A stretch of DNA of 64,000 bases, from NCBI GenBank assembly GCA_023055505.1, contig JALIRH010000002.1:22320437-22384436 (forward strand), written 5' to 3'. Position numbers and translations under genes: made by a program. The stretch's first letter is position 1. The number at the start of each line of letters is the position of its first letter. The notes below the pieces were generated by a model. That model made no database searches and was not told where the DNA came from. It was given only the letters and a program-made list of their open reading frames with translations. This document shows, piece after piece, positions 13,619 through 24,500 of this stretch. This DNA is from Callipepla californica brunnescens. Lineage: Eukaryota > Chordata > Aves > Galliformes > Odontophoridae.

Positions 13619-13674
13619 TATATAAATGTATACACACACACACGTACACATATATATTTAAATATATATATATA
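13619..13674. repeat. CA/TA compound dinucleotide tract
   Basis: TATAAATGTATACACACACACACGTACACA followed by repeated TATA. It is a typical compound microsatellite. Confidence 0.93.
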
Positions 13675-14583
13675 GGCTTGATGCTCCAGGATATATATGC
13701 CCATGAGGCCTACTTGATCACTTTTGTAATGTAGAACAGCCTCCAACACATCATTTCCAGGCTTTGTTGCTCAGAAAACTGGACAGATACCTACAGTTTG
13801 CCATGAGAGCAGCAAGGAGAGCAAGTTATCTTGGTACAGCTCTGGGGAAACCCCAACATCAGCCCAGCAGCAAGCGAGCTCTGCTGCTTAGGGCTCATCA
13901 GATCCAAAAACCATATTCAGCTTTAGATGAAAATCTGTCTAAAAAACGTCAGCTAAAGAAATGCTAAATCTAGGAATCATCACACTTTTTTTCCTTGAGA
14001 GTGAGCCCAAAGTGAGCCCAATTTAAGCTTATGGGAGCTTAAATTAGGAAATCTTGTTCCGATACAGATAAATGGGAAAGAGTATTGGACTCTTAACAGC
14101 TTTTTCTTCATTGGCTCCTACTAAACTTCAAAATACCGAGTGAAAATGATCCAAACATAAACTTGTTCAAGAATGCTAAATTTAATAAAAAGAAACCTCC
14201 AGTTTTGAAACTGGAAATTTGAAGGACTCAGTTTCACAAAAATACCAGGAACCTGAGATACTGACTTCTCTAGAAGTCATTGAAGTCTACGATTCACCAA
14301 AATATGCAATTTGATGATGTGTAGCACGTTTCACTAGAAGACTGTTTATGGATAAAGTAAGATAAAGGGAGATCATAGGGAGATGTGCATTGTATCTTCA
14401 AACTTGCAATTCCCAGCAAGACTGGGAATCTTAATGCAAAACTGATTGGTTAAGAAGATAAATAGAAAAAGCAACATTAGATCTATTGCTTGTAAACTCA
14501 AAGTTTGAAAGAATATTCAGTGGCAGAAGAATTATCATACTTCTGTAAACAGCCACAAAGGTATCTGTCCTCTCATGGTGAGC

Positions 14584-14607
14584 TATTCAATATTAAAATA
14601 TTGAATA
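14584..14607. repeat. Perfect 11-bp inverted repeat
   Basis: TATTCAATATT (14584-14594), a 2-base loop AA, then AATATTGAATA (14597-14607). It can form an AT-rich cruciform. No gene or terminator is attached. Confidence 0.9.
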
Positions 14608-16038
14608 AATACACAATAAAGCAAACAAATTTGTAGACTAAAGGTAGTTTATTTGAGCTTTTTTAAAAAGGCCTTCTAAATTTGGCTTAGATGGTTTCTG
14701 GGGTACACGATGTAACTACCAAATGTATTATTATGTCTACCTTTTATCCATGATTAAAAAGCGAGTGATTGTTCAAGAAAGAAAGATGCTTCAGCTAAAA
14801 ATATGTTATTTGAAAAAGAGTATTTTTAGCAGTAAGGTCTGTTAAGAGTTCTAGTTCTGATCCTTTCCCTGGAAATAAGTGGCCAAACGTCAGTCACTTC
14901 AGGGAGACAGAATCAGGTTGTTTCTGGAGACGGGCAATAAATTATTATGGCACTTTGTGTGAGATTTTTACACATGCAATAGCACCTTACTTCAAGGAAA
15001 GTTCCAGTGAACTGACGGAAAACACACCAGAACTGGTTGCTACCCTGTTCAAATAAAGGTGGCTGAATTTAGCTCTTCATTTTTTTAAGCATGCAGCATG
15101 GGCTTCCTTAGGCTGCTTCATTCACAGCCTGTATTTTTGTTACTTTCTCTTTAAAATGTAAAATTTTGTATTGTCATGTGTGTTATGCTGTTCCTTTTTG
15201 TCCAATAAAAAGTGTATTTCAAACACTGCTCTGGCTTATCTGAAAGTTTCTGAGTTATGATTTATTTACTTCCAACATCCTCTTAACTTCAGTCATTGAA
15301 AGTTTTTTAAAAAGAAAGATCTTCTGTCTTCTGTAAGGCATTGTTTTTTTTTTCTTCTTTTCAGTACTGCTACTTTTCCTATTTGTCTAAGAGCAGAAGT
15401 AATAAGCGACTGATGTATCAAAGCATCTTCCCCATAATGATGTGCATACGAGACAACATTTTAAGTTGCTATTGATCTGCAAATAACTATTCCTGAGCAA
15501 ACTAGATTTCATTGGTTTCTTTCTAAAAATACACCAGGCTTTAAATAGAGTCCAACAAGCAAAGTAGTAACAGACTCAATTATCTAGCTGAGTTTTTTTT
15601 CCACAGCACCTTGAAACTTTGAAGTATGATTTTTGTTTGTCATGATACTTGTTACTGTGTTTTAATAAAATTTCCACTTTATGTTAATAGATGTTTTGCA
15701 GCATAAGTGCACCCTATTAAATCTTGATTTTTAAATTATTATCTTGTGAGTTATAAAGTAATCACGTAAGGACTACACAAAGGCAAGGCAAAATCTAAGC
15801 TGGATTGTAGGCATACAAATAATCAAGGTACGTACCTATGTACATAATTGTAAATATAATGTAAAGCAAACTAGAATGCCGAAGTCTCTAAGCTACTCCT
15901 AGAGTATTTATGTGTTTCTGTGAAGGAGTTTTCCAGGTTAAAGCAATCACCATAATAGAAATAGCTTTCCAGGACAGTCTGATTTTTTTTATTTTCTAGA
16001 TGTAGATTTTAATATATATATTTGTTTGGTTTGGTTTC

Positions 16039-19000
16039 ATGCAATTATCAACAGTTGTGGGGGAGCGGTTTCACTTACGACATGCTGAGGCCACGATATT
16101 AATAGTGTTCTCTGCTCGACCACTGTGGTTTTATTTACAGCCAGAGACATGGAGATCTGCTATCCCAAAAGAGGACTTCACCTCATGTCATGAGACCTGC
16201 ATGAGACAGGTCCCGTCCTCAGCACTGCCAGTGTGTAGTCAGCTGCAGCCAGCAGGGAAACAGCTACATTCCCAACTGAGCTCATGTGTAAGTGGTATAA
16301 TGCACTGTCAAAATGTCAGTGGAAAAGATAAGAGAGCCATGTCGTTCCCCTTTCACACGCCAAATGCCACTGGACTATTTACAGGACCTAACAGCAAGGG
16401 GCTGCGTACGCATAAAAGGGAAAAACTGGACAAGTTCACGCATCTTGGGTCCACTACTTTAGACCACGTTGGCCTTTGGAGCTCCCTGCCCTGCCCCACG
16501 GGCACAAACAGCCCTGTTTGCCACTCTGCTTTGGGGGGCTTCTCTGGTGTTTAGGTAAACAGCTTGGTGGCTGCTTGTTTTACTCCTAGCTGCTAACAGG
16601 CGGTGGCTGTTTATTGCAGGTGGCGGCCCAGCAGGTGGGAAGTCAGGGGGTGTGCATGGGGCAGCGGCACTGGCAATGCTAGGAACCCTGTGCCAGGAGG
16701 GCCCTTGATGCAGCTCTTATTGCTTCCTGGAACCCCAGCAGCAAGACGTTTCTTGCTCTTTGACATGGGTGCAAACCAAACTTATTCTTTCTAGTTTGGT
16801 GCTTTTTGATTTTGCTGAAGGTCTGAGCCTGGATTACTCCTTTTGGTTCCAGTAAAGAGGAAAACAAAACAGAACAGATTTCAGTGCTAAAAATATACTT
16901 TTTTTTTTATTTTAAAATACATTTAATATTAAATATTAATGTAATAAATATTTAACTTATATTTATTCATATAAATAAATCATATGCAGCAGATTAGGGC
17001 AAGACAAGCTTTTTGCTTCTGAGAAAAAGAAAGTTTTCAAAACACTTTTCCTCTCTCTTTTTGGTGGATATTGCTATATTTAACTGGTAGAATCTGTCCT
17101 TTTGAAAAGATTTGTGTTTTCAATAAGAAGCCATATTTCACTGAAAATGAGTGACAGCTGTGACAAAGCTGGCATTCCAGCAAATGACCACCAATAGGTA
17201 CTTTTTATCTGCGTGAACTTTCCTCAAACAACCCAGCTCGCCTTCTTGTGTCACAGTGCACATATAGATGTGCAAAGTGCATCAGGATGCTGTGACAGTA
17301 AAGGGTTTTTTGGAGTCCTGACAATGCCAAAGGAAGGCAAAGAGGAATGCAATAGTGCCCTTAGCACAGAATTTAATTAAGGCATTCCCCAAATAAATAT
17401 ACATGAAGCTAGAGGCTAAAACCTATCACATTGGACAAGGAGAAGATGTCAAAATGTACATCAGTGAAGCCTGTAACATCCTGAAGGTAGAGATGGCCGC
17501 TTTCTTTCCATTTCGAGGGAACTTAACACAATTTCATCCCAACCAAAGCAGAAGGTAAACAATAGAGAGAAGGGTGACGACGAGCAGGTGATATGCCAGC
17601 TCTTGCAGCATGTACATCACCTAGTGGACATGCTCTGCATACTGAAGGGTGGAGATCTGTCCTGCTGCAGCACGCTTTCTGCTCCCCTTATCAAGCACTT
17701 GTACTGATGCAGAGGGTCCAGGTGGGTTTTAGGCTGCGCTCAGCCCAACTGTGATGGATTTTGCAGGCAGAGTATGTGTACCATTGGCACACAGTGTGCA
17801 GCAGCCGCCTTCAGAGCGTGCCACCTGCAAAGGGTGTGCAAGCAGGAGGGGATGGAAACAAAGTGCGGCCCACACTAACATATAAAAAACACTTGTAAAC
17901 TACGGGGAAAATTGGGAAAACACGGATAAGTTCATAAATTAAAGCTATCAAATATCCAGCAGAACTGTTCAGCTTTATGTGAACGTTTACTGTGCCTCAG
18001 TCAAAATGAGTGCTGGCGAAATGAGCACTGCGGCAGTCACAGTGCCAAGGCCCAGCCCAGCCTCAGCCCAAACCAACAGGGAGATCCTCGCATGCTTCCC
18101 GCAGGATACAGAGAGGTTTTCAGTGATGGAAGTTGTCCCTATGGAAAGACATCACCACACAACAGGCACAGACTTAGAGCCTGTAGACTCTGAGCAGAGA
18201 ACTATTGGAGCAGGTTCTGGACAGGGACATGTGACAGTGTTTGACACCTGGAGCTGCGAGGCAGTGACAATTAGGAGGGACATGCATCTATTTTTAAACG
18301 GTGCTGAGGTGAGTTGATATAGAAATTCTGTTCCAAGAATGTCAGTACAGATGACTGCCCGTAATATAATTATTTACAGCAAAAAGCAAGCCACGTTTCA
18401 GCTCAGAACATTTGATCTGTCTATATACAATCAAAATACAGTCAGTTTTGGACAGCATTGCAGGATATTTCTGACTCCCATGTGCAACTCTGCTTCCACC
18501 AGCCTTTCTCTCACACCATATCACACAACGATACACGGTGTAAATCCTTCACATGTCAAATCAGACATGGCAGCTACAGTCTGCAGGAAAAATCTGTGGG
18601 GTGTAAAGTTACCAAGTATTTGTGAGGTCTGCTGTGAGCCTGCATTTTTTTTTTTTCTTCCTGAAACATGAATTCATCTTTCAAAGAACATGTTTATTTT
18701 TCCTTTTGCACTAAAACATACCTACTTTCTCCAGGAAATAGAAGAAAAAGGTGTGGGTAAGAGAAGTGTGCAAAAAGCCTGGCTTCACTCATCAGCTAGG
18801 GAATATAAAGACAATATTTGGTGGTTACGATCTTTTGTGACTTAGGAATCACATCAGTGTATTCTCCCTGTGTGACAGGGGGAAGCACAGTCACTGCATG
18901 TGGGTCCACATCTACCACTCTGGGAGGCAGAGCAGGCGTTCGAAAGGTGACTTCTGTACTATTCTCCTTACAGAAAATGGGAGATGTTAACTTGATTCAA

Positions 19001-20385
19001 TTTTTAAGTGGATGTTTAATGGCTCATAGCTTCCCAGAGTTCCTAAATGATGCTCCTTCCCTGTTTTGTAAGATAGTACCTGATCTTTCAAACTAAAAAG
19101 GTACAAGCCAAAGGTAACTGCTCTGGTGTTTGTTTTTTTTTGTTGTTGTTGTTTTAAGCTGAGAATTCAAACTCAGCTTCTGGTCCTCAACTCTTCAGCG
19201 TAATATACTCTGTGCCCTCTGACAATTCCTACTCATTTTTCAGTTCTCCATACAACAGCGTGGATGAAACTATCACGACACACAGCTTTTCAGACTCAAA
19301 CAAAGTCTCTGGGTCTAGAGCAGACAAAGGAAGTACTGGAAATTTGCTTTTCTTAGATTATTTTTAAAATGCTTTTTAAAAATTGGCCAATCATTTTGGC
19401 CTCAAAATGGATCTCTGTAAACCAGATAGCTTTTAAATTAGAAATCAATGCCCGGCTTGTGGCTTCCCACCAGTTTTGTAAATTGAAATCACTGTAGAAC
19501 AAAACATGTCCTGATGTAATTGTTCTGTTGAGCTGAATTCACTTCAAGGTAAACTTGACCTCTTATTATACTACGCTGATTTGCTCATTAAAGCCCCGTG
19601 TACCTAAATATCTGTAAGAGAGGTAGATTTAACCAGATCCGATGGTATATTTTAAACATATTTTCAAAACCAACCAAATTTTCAAAGCCTGGCACAGAGG
19701 TGGATAAATGACGCTCATGAACGTCCTTTCCAGGAACGTGTACGTCGTAAGCACATGTAAAGCCCCCTTTACATTCAATACATCTATTTAAAGTGCCTAA
19801 AATCAGGCACTTGCAAGTTCGTGAGAGCAGGCCCACAGTGTGTGTGCGTGCGTGTGTGCATACAGTGATAAACAATGCTGGCTGATGAGAAGTTCTTCTA
19901 TGTACTAGTGCTTTTAGTTAACATTTGCCATTAAGAAAAAAAAAAAGCCCCAAGCTAAATGCCCAGGCAGTTCTGAGAGCTCCAATCATCTTAAACCTGA
20001 CAAAAATGCACAATTTTTCCTCACTATATGAAGTCAATGTGTTTTTGGTTTTTTTTCTTCGTGGAGGTGCCTTCTTTGTGTAGTGTCAACGTGACAGCAG
20101 AAGTACCGCTTCACTATAGGTTGCATCAGTGACAATGACATTCTCTGAGAAATGTGGAAAGGAATGACTGATGAATCGGAAAATGTATGGATGCCTCCTG
20201 AAACGATTAGGGAATGAAGCGCGGAGCAAATGGTGGCACACTTCTATTAATTGTAGCTGATAGTAATTAATTTCCACTACGGTCACGATCGTGTTTCTGC
20301 TTTTGGAAGAATCCAGAATCCCCTTCCAGGAAAGTGTGTGAAATTGCGTCTGGGTTCCGCAAGCCGTGAAAGAGGTACATTTCTT
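16039..20385. other. Upstream flank of the RUNX1T1 CpG island
   Basis: Non-coding as far as I can show. It includes an open frame at 16039-16554 and an exon-like frame ending at a GAG|GTGAGT donor at 18308, both treated as findings. An AT-rich block lies at 16895-16985. No known protein or RNA gene is recognisable. Confidence 0.5.
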
Positions 20386-20455
20386 TAAAAAAAAAAAAAG
20401 AAAAGAAAAGAAAGAGAGAAAGAAAAAAGGGAAAAAAAAAAGAAAAGAGAGAGAG
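20386..20455. repeat. Polypurine tract upstream of CpG island
   Basis: About 70 nearly pure purines: a run of A, then AAAAG units, then GAGAGAGAGG. It lies about 400 bp before the CpG island begins. Confidence 0.95.
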
Positions 20456-21009
20456 GCCTTCCTCGATACTGTACTTTATTAAAAAACGAAATACAAAGGG
20501 AAAAAGAAAATGATAATTGTTTTCTCTAAGGCTATTATCTAATGCGAAAGCAAACAGTCTGACTGGAAATCAGCTAACAGAAGGGGATTAGAGAGTAGAT
20601 CTGAGAGTGGCTTGATTTCTAGCACTGCTGTCTCTTCACACAGTGATGAGACACAGGCAGAGCAGCCAGGAGCTCTCCAGATGGCCAGGGAAAGTGTTTG
20701 TCTTGGGTTACTGCAGGGCAGTCTGGACTCTTAAAGCCGGGGAGGCATCATTAGGGAGCAAGTTAGATGTCCACCCGGTAAAAGCGAGCGAGGGAAAGAA
20801 AGAGCAGGCGGGCTGCCCGAGAGGGACCGCGCTCGCCTATTGTTAACATCTACTTGACCCCCACTAACCCCCTCACGACACAGATGTCTCCTACCTCTAT
20901 CACCTCCCACTGCTTTAAGCCCTCCCCCCCTGCACCTGGGTAGCGGGGCCGGGCCGGCTGCCGGCAGTATGCTGCCTGCCTCGCGAGGTGTCTGCTAGCG
21001 GGGAGCCGG

Positions 21010-21060
21010 GCGGAGCGGGGCGCGGAGCGGAGCGGAGCGGAGGGCGGCGGAACGGAGCGC
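21010..21060. repeat. GGAGC-type short tandem repeats
   Basis: Repeated GGAGCG units (CGGAGCGGAGCGGAGCGGAG and variants) in the core of the CpG island, close to the likely transcription start. Confidence 0.85.
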
Positions 21061-21084
21061 GGAGCGACGCGGCACAGCGCGGCG

Positions 21085-21126
21085 ATGCGTCGGCTGCACG
21101 GGGACAGGCACGGCCCCCGCCACTGA
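21085..21126 (+). CDS. Upstream ORF in exon 1, 13 codons
   Basis: ATG CGT CGG CTG ... CAC TGA, fully inside the putative 5' UTR. The product would be MRRLHGDRHGPRH. It resembles no known peptide. If the transcription start lies upstream of it, it could lower translation of the main frame. If the start lies downstream, it is irrelevant. Confidence 0.3.
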   Translation: MRRLHGDRHGPRH

Positions 21127-21271
21127 CAGCGGCCGCTCCCTGCGCTCCGCATCACGTCTGGCTGCGGCGAGGAGAAGGAGCTGGGCGTTCGCTATCTCGG
21201 CTTGGAGACTTTATTTTTGCTTCTCGTCCTTTCCCTCGGAACCAGGAGGCTCTCTCGAGCTGATCCTCCTT

Positions 21272-21330
21272 TAAAAAAAAAAAAAAAGAGAGAGAGAGAA
21301 AGGAGGAGGAGGAGGAGGAGGAGGAGGGGG
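21272..21330. repeat. Purine mirror-like tract (A15, GA and GGA repeats)
   Basis: A run of about 15 A, then AGAGAGAGAGAG, then repeated GGA units and a G-run, inside the proposed exon 1 leader. All purine on the + strand for about 60 bases. Confidence 0.93.
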
Positions 21331-21518
21331 GAAGAGCAGCTGGAGTTTCTCCTCAGCTCGTTTTGACTTTTGTGGACGTGGATCATCTGGACTGGGAAGG
21401 GAAGCCGCGCCGCGCTGCTCGCCCCTCTCCCACCCCCGCGCCCCTCCAGCAGCCTGGGCTGCCGGCGCTCCCCCGAGCAGGACGGGAACTTTTATTTGCA
21501 GCTCGCAGCCCGTGGCGA

Positions 21519-21546
21519 ATGGTGGGAATCTCCGGTCCTCTGCAGT
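21519..21546 (+). CDS. Exon 1 start codon: short uORF or alternative RUNX1T1 N-terminus
   Basis: ATG 21519 reads MVGISGPLQ and then leaves one base (T) at the donor. Joined to the exon at 39671 (first bases AA), the next codon is TAA, so the frame is a 9-codon upstream ORF. Joined to the shared downstream exon, whose first two bases complete an Asp codon after G in the known isoforms (so AC or AT), the codon becomes Tyr and the frame runs in phase into the common protein. The start context is moderate at best (C at -3, G at +4). I cannot say which splice form exists. Both readings follow directly from the visible phase. Confidence 0.4.
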
Positions 21547-24500
21547 GTGAGTACGGGCGCGGGGCCGCGGTGCGGGGGTGCGGGCCCATCTTCTCTCTTT
21601 TTCCCCTCTCCTTCCCGCTGGGGCTCCGCGGCTGGAACTAACCCGGGGCTGCGGCCGTGCCCGGGTTGCATGCAGCTCCTCCACCGCTGTCCCCGCTCAC
21701 CGGCTCGGCCCCGGATCTCTCAAAAGCCCAGGACCCAAAGCACCCAGTTTGTGTAGGAAGCAGCCCTACGAAGCTCCTAGCGTAGGTTTTCTGTCTCCGT
21801 GTAGGACTCGTTTTGTTGCTTTTGGTTTTTATCTTCCTTTTTTTTCTTCCTGCCGTCTTGCCAGATCCCAGACCTAGCCAACGTGAAGCGGAGTGCCTGA
21901 AATATTTCTGGTGGGATTTTGTTGTTGTTCCATTACAATCATCGGATTGTGTAGCACTGGCAAACACCACTTCAGGCTATTTTGCGAGAAATATTTCAGG
22001 CTGTGCGCATCGTCTTCCTTCGCGCTGCCGTTTCGTATCTCGCTCCCTGAAACGAAAGGGCAGCGTTAGGGTGTGCGTTTCCCAGACCGCAGTGGGATGC
22101 GATCGTGTCACCTCGCCGAGCTGAGCCGGAGGGATCGGTTCCGTACGTTAGCGAAGCGAAGCGGTACGGGAGGATGAGGGATGCAAACCACGCACCCGCC
22201 CGTGCAAACGAGCCTTGCGCTTCGGGCCGCTTCGAGTCCTTTTGTTAGCACCAAAGTTGGGAGACGGGGCGAAAATCGGACGCGGGGGCCTCGCTGGGGC
22301 ACCCCCAGCGCGTGAATTCTGTTATATTCTTTGCCCAGAAATAACCGGTGTTGTCGCTGCCCTCTGCTCCCCACAAACGTTAGAGAGAAACTGAAAGTAA
22401 CTCACGGGCGCAGCTTTGGGATCGCCCGCAGCGCAGCGGAGCTGCGAGGCCGCTCCCCGGGGTGCGGGAGGGCGAAGGCATGCGGCCCCACGGCCCCCAT
22501 AGCCGCTCGGTCTCCCGCTCGGCCGCCGGTCCCAGAGCGGCTGCGGGCTCCTAAGCCGGGGAGGAGCCGGATCTCGGAGGCTGCTGGGTGCGGGCTGCAT
22601 CCCCCGCTAGAACGTCGCTGCGATCCGCCGAGCCCCAGGTAGCGATCCTGCCCTGAGGAGCTGCCCAAGTTTGGCACTGCCTGGCGCAGCAGGGCTGGAG
22701 CTCGCTCGCCCCTGCTGCGGTCCGAAGCCGCGCGGCTCCGCACACAAACAGTGACGCCGGTGTAGCGTGTTAGGGATGGGGAGAAGAGTGGGGTATACCC
22801 CCTAAAAGCAGCCTGCGTGCACGGCTGTGGGTGTACACCGAGTGCCAAACGCCTGGCTGTAGGCATACCCTCGTGTAACTGACGGATGCCTTCTGAGTCT
22901 CGGTATGTAACAGCCGAGGGGCTGCTCCAGCAAATATACGTATGCTTAATGTAACTCTGACCCCTTTAACTTTTAACATCGCTTCCCCTAATTAATCTGT
23001 TCAGGCCCCAGACTTAAATGGCTGTCCGCAGCTGCTGCAAATTGATTTATCCCCTGATGGTGGTCCGACTTGCTGACCAAAGCAGGATTTTTTTTTTTCC
23101 CCTCCCCATTTTTGATCTGCTAATCTGTTTTGACTTATTTTCTGCTTCGAGCGGTACTCACACGCTTTTTGAAGGACTCGGAAAACATTTTCTTTTGACA
23201 TGTAGCTAGAAACATAACTATTGTATTTGTAAACACAATATGTTAAGGCTAAGGGTGATTATAATTTATTTAATTATGCCCTCATAGCCTCACATTTCCT
23301 CTGTTTCTGCATCCTAACGGATGCAATGAGAAGTTAAAACGAGTAACTTTGTTAAGTGCAGTTTGAGACGAGTCGGGAGAGACGCTTTCAGATGCGAGTT
23401 CTGTTGTCCAGGTCTTCTGCTCTGCTTTTGTCCGAGCTGTTTGGGTGATGCTGGGTGGTGAGAAGACCGAAACTGACTTCTGATGGCTGTTAAAGCTGAT
23501 GCTTGACCTTTCCATGGGAAGTCTGAAAACCTCATGCCGTTTATTCTGGGCTGATTTCCTTCGGAAATCCAATACGAGCAGGGCACTTCCTTCAGCCTGG
23601 CTGAATGCTAGGAAAGTTTCTGTCTTGTTTATACGGTCTGGTTTTAGCACGAGGCATGTTTCTGGGGCTCCCCAGCAATAGAAATAATACTAGGAAAAAG
23701 ATTTAAGCATGGCATGTTCCTAACAGTTCAGTATATGGAAACACAAAGTTGGCAGAGGCGTCATTAGTTGTGAGACAAACTGCAGACTCTCTGTCAAGGC
23801 TTTCAGTGAGGATGTATTGCTGCGTTTGATAACTGACAACTTTCTGAAGGTGAATTTTACCATATCTGAACCTGGGGGTAGAACTGCTACCTTCAGTTCC
23901 TGCATTGCTTTTCCTTTCCATCACGGAAAACTCAAATCGTGCAACAGTGTGAAGGAAACCCCAATCCCCAGCAAGACCCAGCACCCCAAAGCTTGCTGAT
24001 GCTGAGCTGAAGCCAAGGCCGGGTGAGAGGGAGGTGGTGGGACACAGTGAGCTGCCGGCCCCATGTTGTGGGCCGGTGGGAGCGGGCCGGAGGAGACAAG
24101 AACCATTCTGTTTGTAATGGAATGCAGACAGCAGCGTTAGGTCACTGCTTCCTGGCAACTGCTGCACGAGTTGTTTTCCTTCAAAGGCTTTGAGCTTTTA
24201 AATAGTTTCCAAAATCTTTTCAAGTAAAGCATTTGCCTTCTACCATTTCTGACCACCTTAACGTTAACTCGTTTCTTGCCTAAATAATGGACCAGTAAAA
24301 CATCACACGGCGTCTCATCTGTATACACTTAACACTGTGTATGCCTGCGTGCACATGGAGCTCTGTGCCAGAAGTATTGTTTATAGAATAAAGGGGAGAA
24401 AAACAGCTCCACCTGGAGTGCTGGCCAGTGGCTAGTCAGCTCAGGACGTTCTTCCCTGTCAAATCCTGTTTCTCACTTCTCTGAAATGAACTTCAGCCGA

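Larger units (their letters stand above)
12616..16038. other. Upstream flank with simple repeats and weak exon-like frames
   Basis: It holds an ATT/AAT repeat, a long polypyrimidine tract, a CA/TA tract and an 11-bp inverted repeat, listed separately. Two exon-like frames (13141-13344 and 13761-13967) and a polyadenylation signal at 15204-15209 are discussed as findings. None is certain enough to annotate as a gene. Confidence 0.5.
21060..21546 (+). other. RUNX1T1 exon 1 (mostly 5' UTR; 5' limit uncertain)
   Basis: Putative first exon in the CpG island. The 3' border is firm in sequence terms: CTGCAGT followed by GTGAGT (donor at 21547). The 5' border is a guess, because CpG-island promoters start at many sites. 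The exon contains a purine tract with AGAGAG and GGAGGA repeats (about 21272-21330), a short upstream ORF (21085-21126), and a second ATG at 21519 that stays open to the donor. The last base leaves phase 1, the same as the other two RUNX1T1 5' exons here. Assignment to RUNX1T1 rests on position, strand and phase. Transcript data would be needed to prove that it splices to 39671. Confidence 0.65.
20780..22770 (+). promoter_or_regulatory. CpG-island promoter of RUNX1T1
   Basis: This is the only strongly GC- and CpG-rich block in the window, about 2 kb long with sharp edges against AT-rich flanks. It contains repeated GGAGC units (21010-21060), no evident TATA box, and a 5' exon ending at a good donor (21547), all typical of a broad vertebrate CpG-island promoter. 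The + direction is inferred from the donor and from the RUNX1T1 exons downstream. The exact start site cannot be read from sequence. CpG richness continues more than 1 kb into intron 1, which suits a developmental regulator. Minus-strand transcription from the island is possible but not shown. Confidence 0.8.

Noticed and set aside
21363..21641. Longer coding region in exon 1 continuing past the donor
   Set aside because: The upstream part has no ATG in this frame, and the downstream part reads through a consensus GTGAGT donor into CpG-island sequence.
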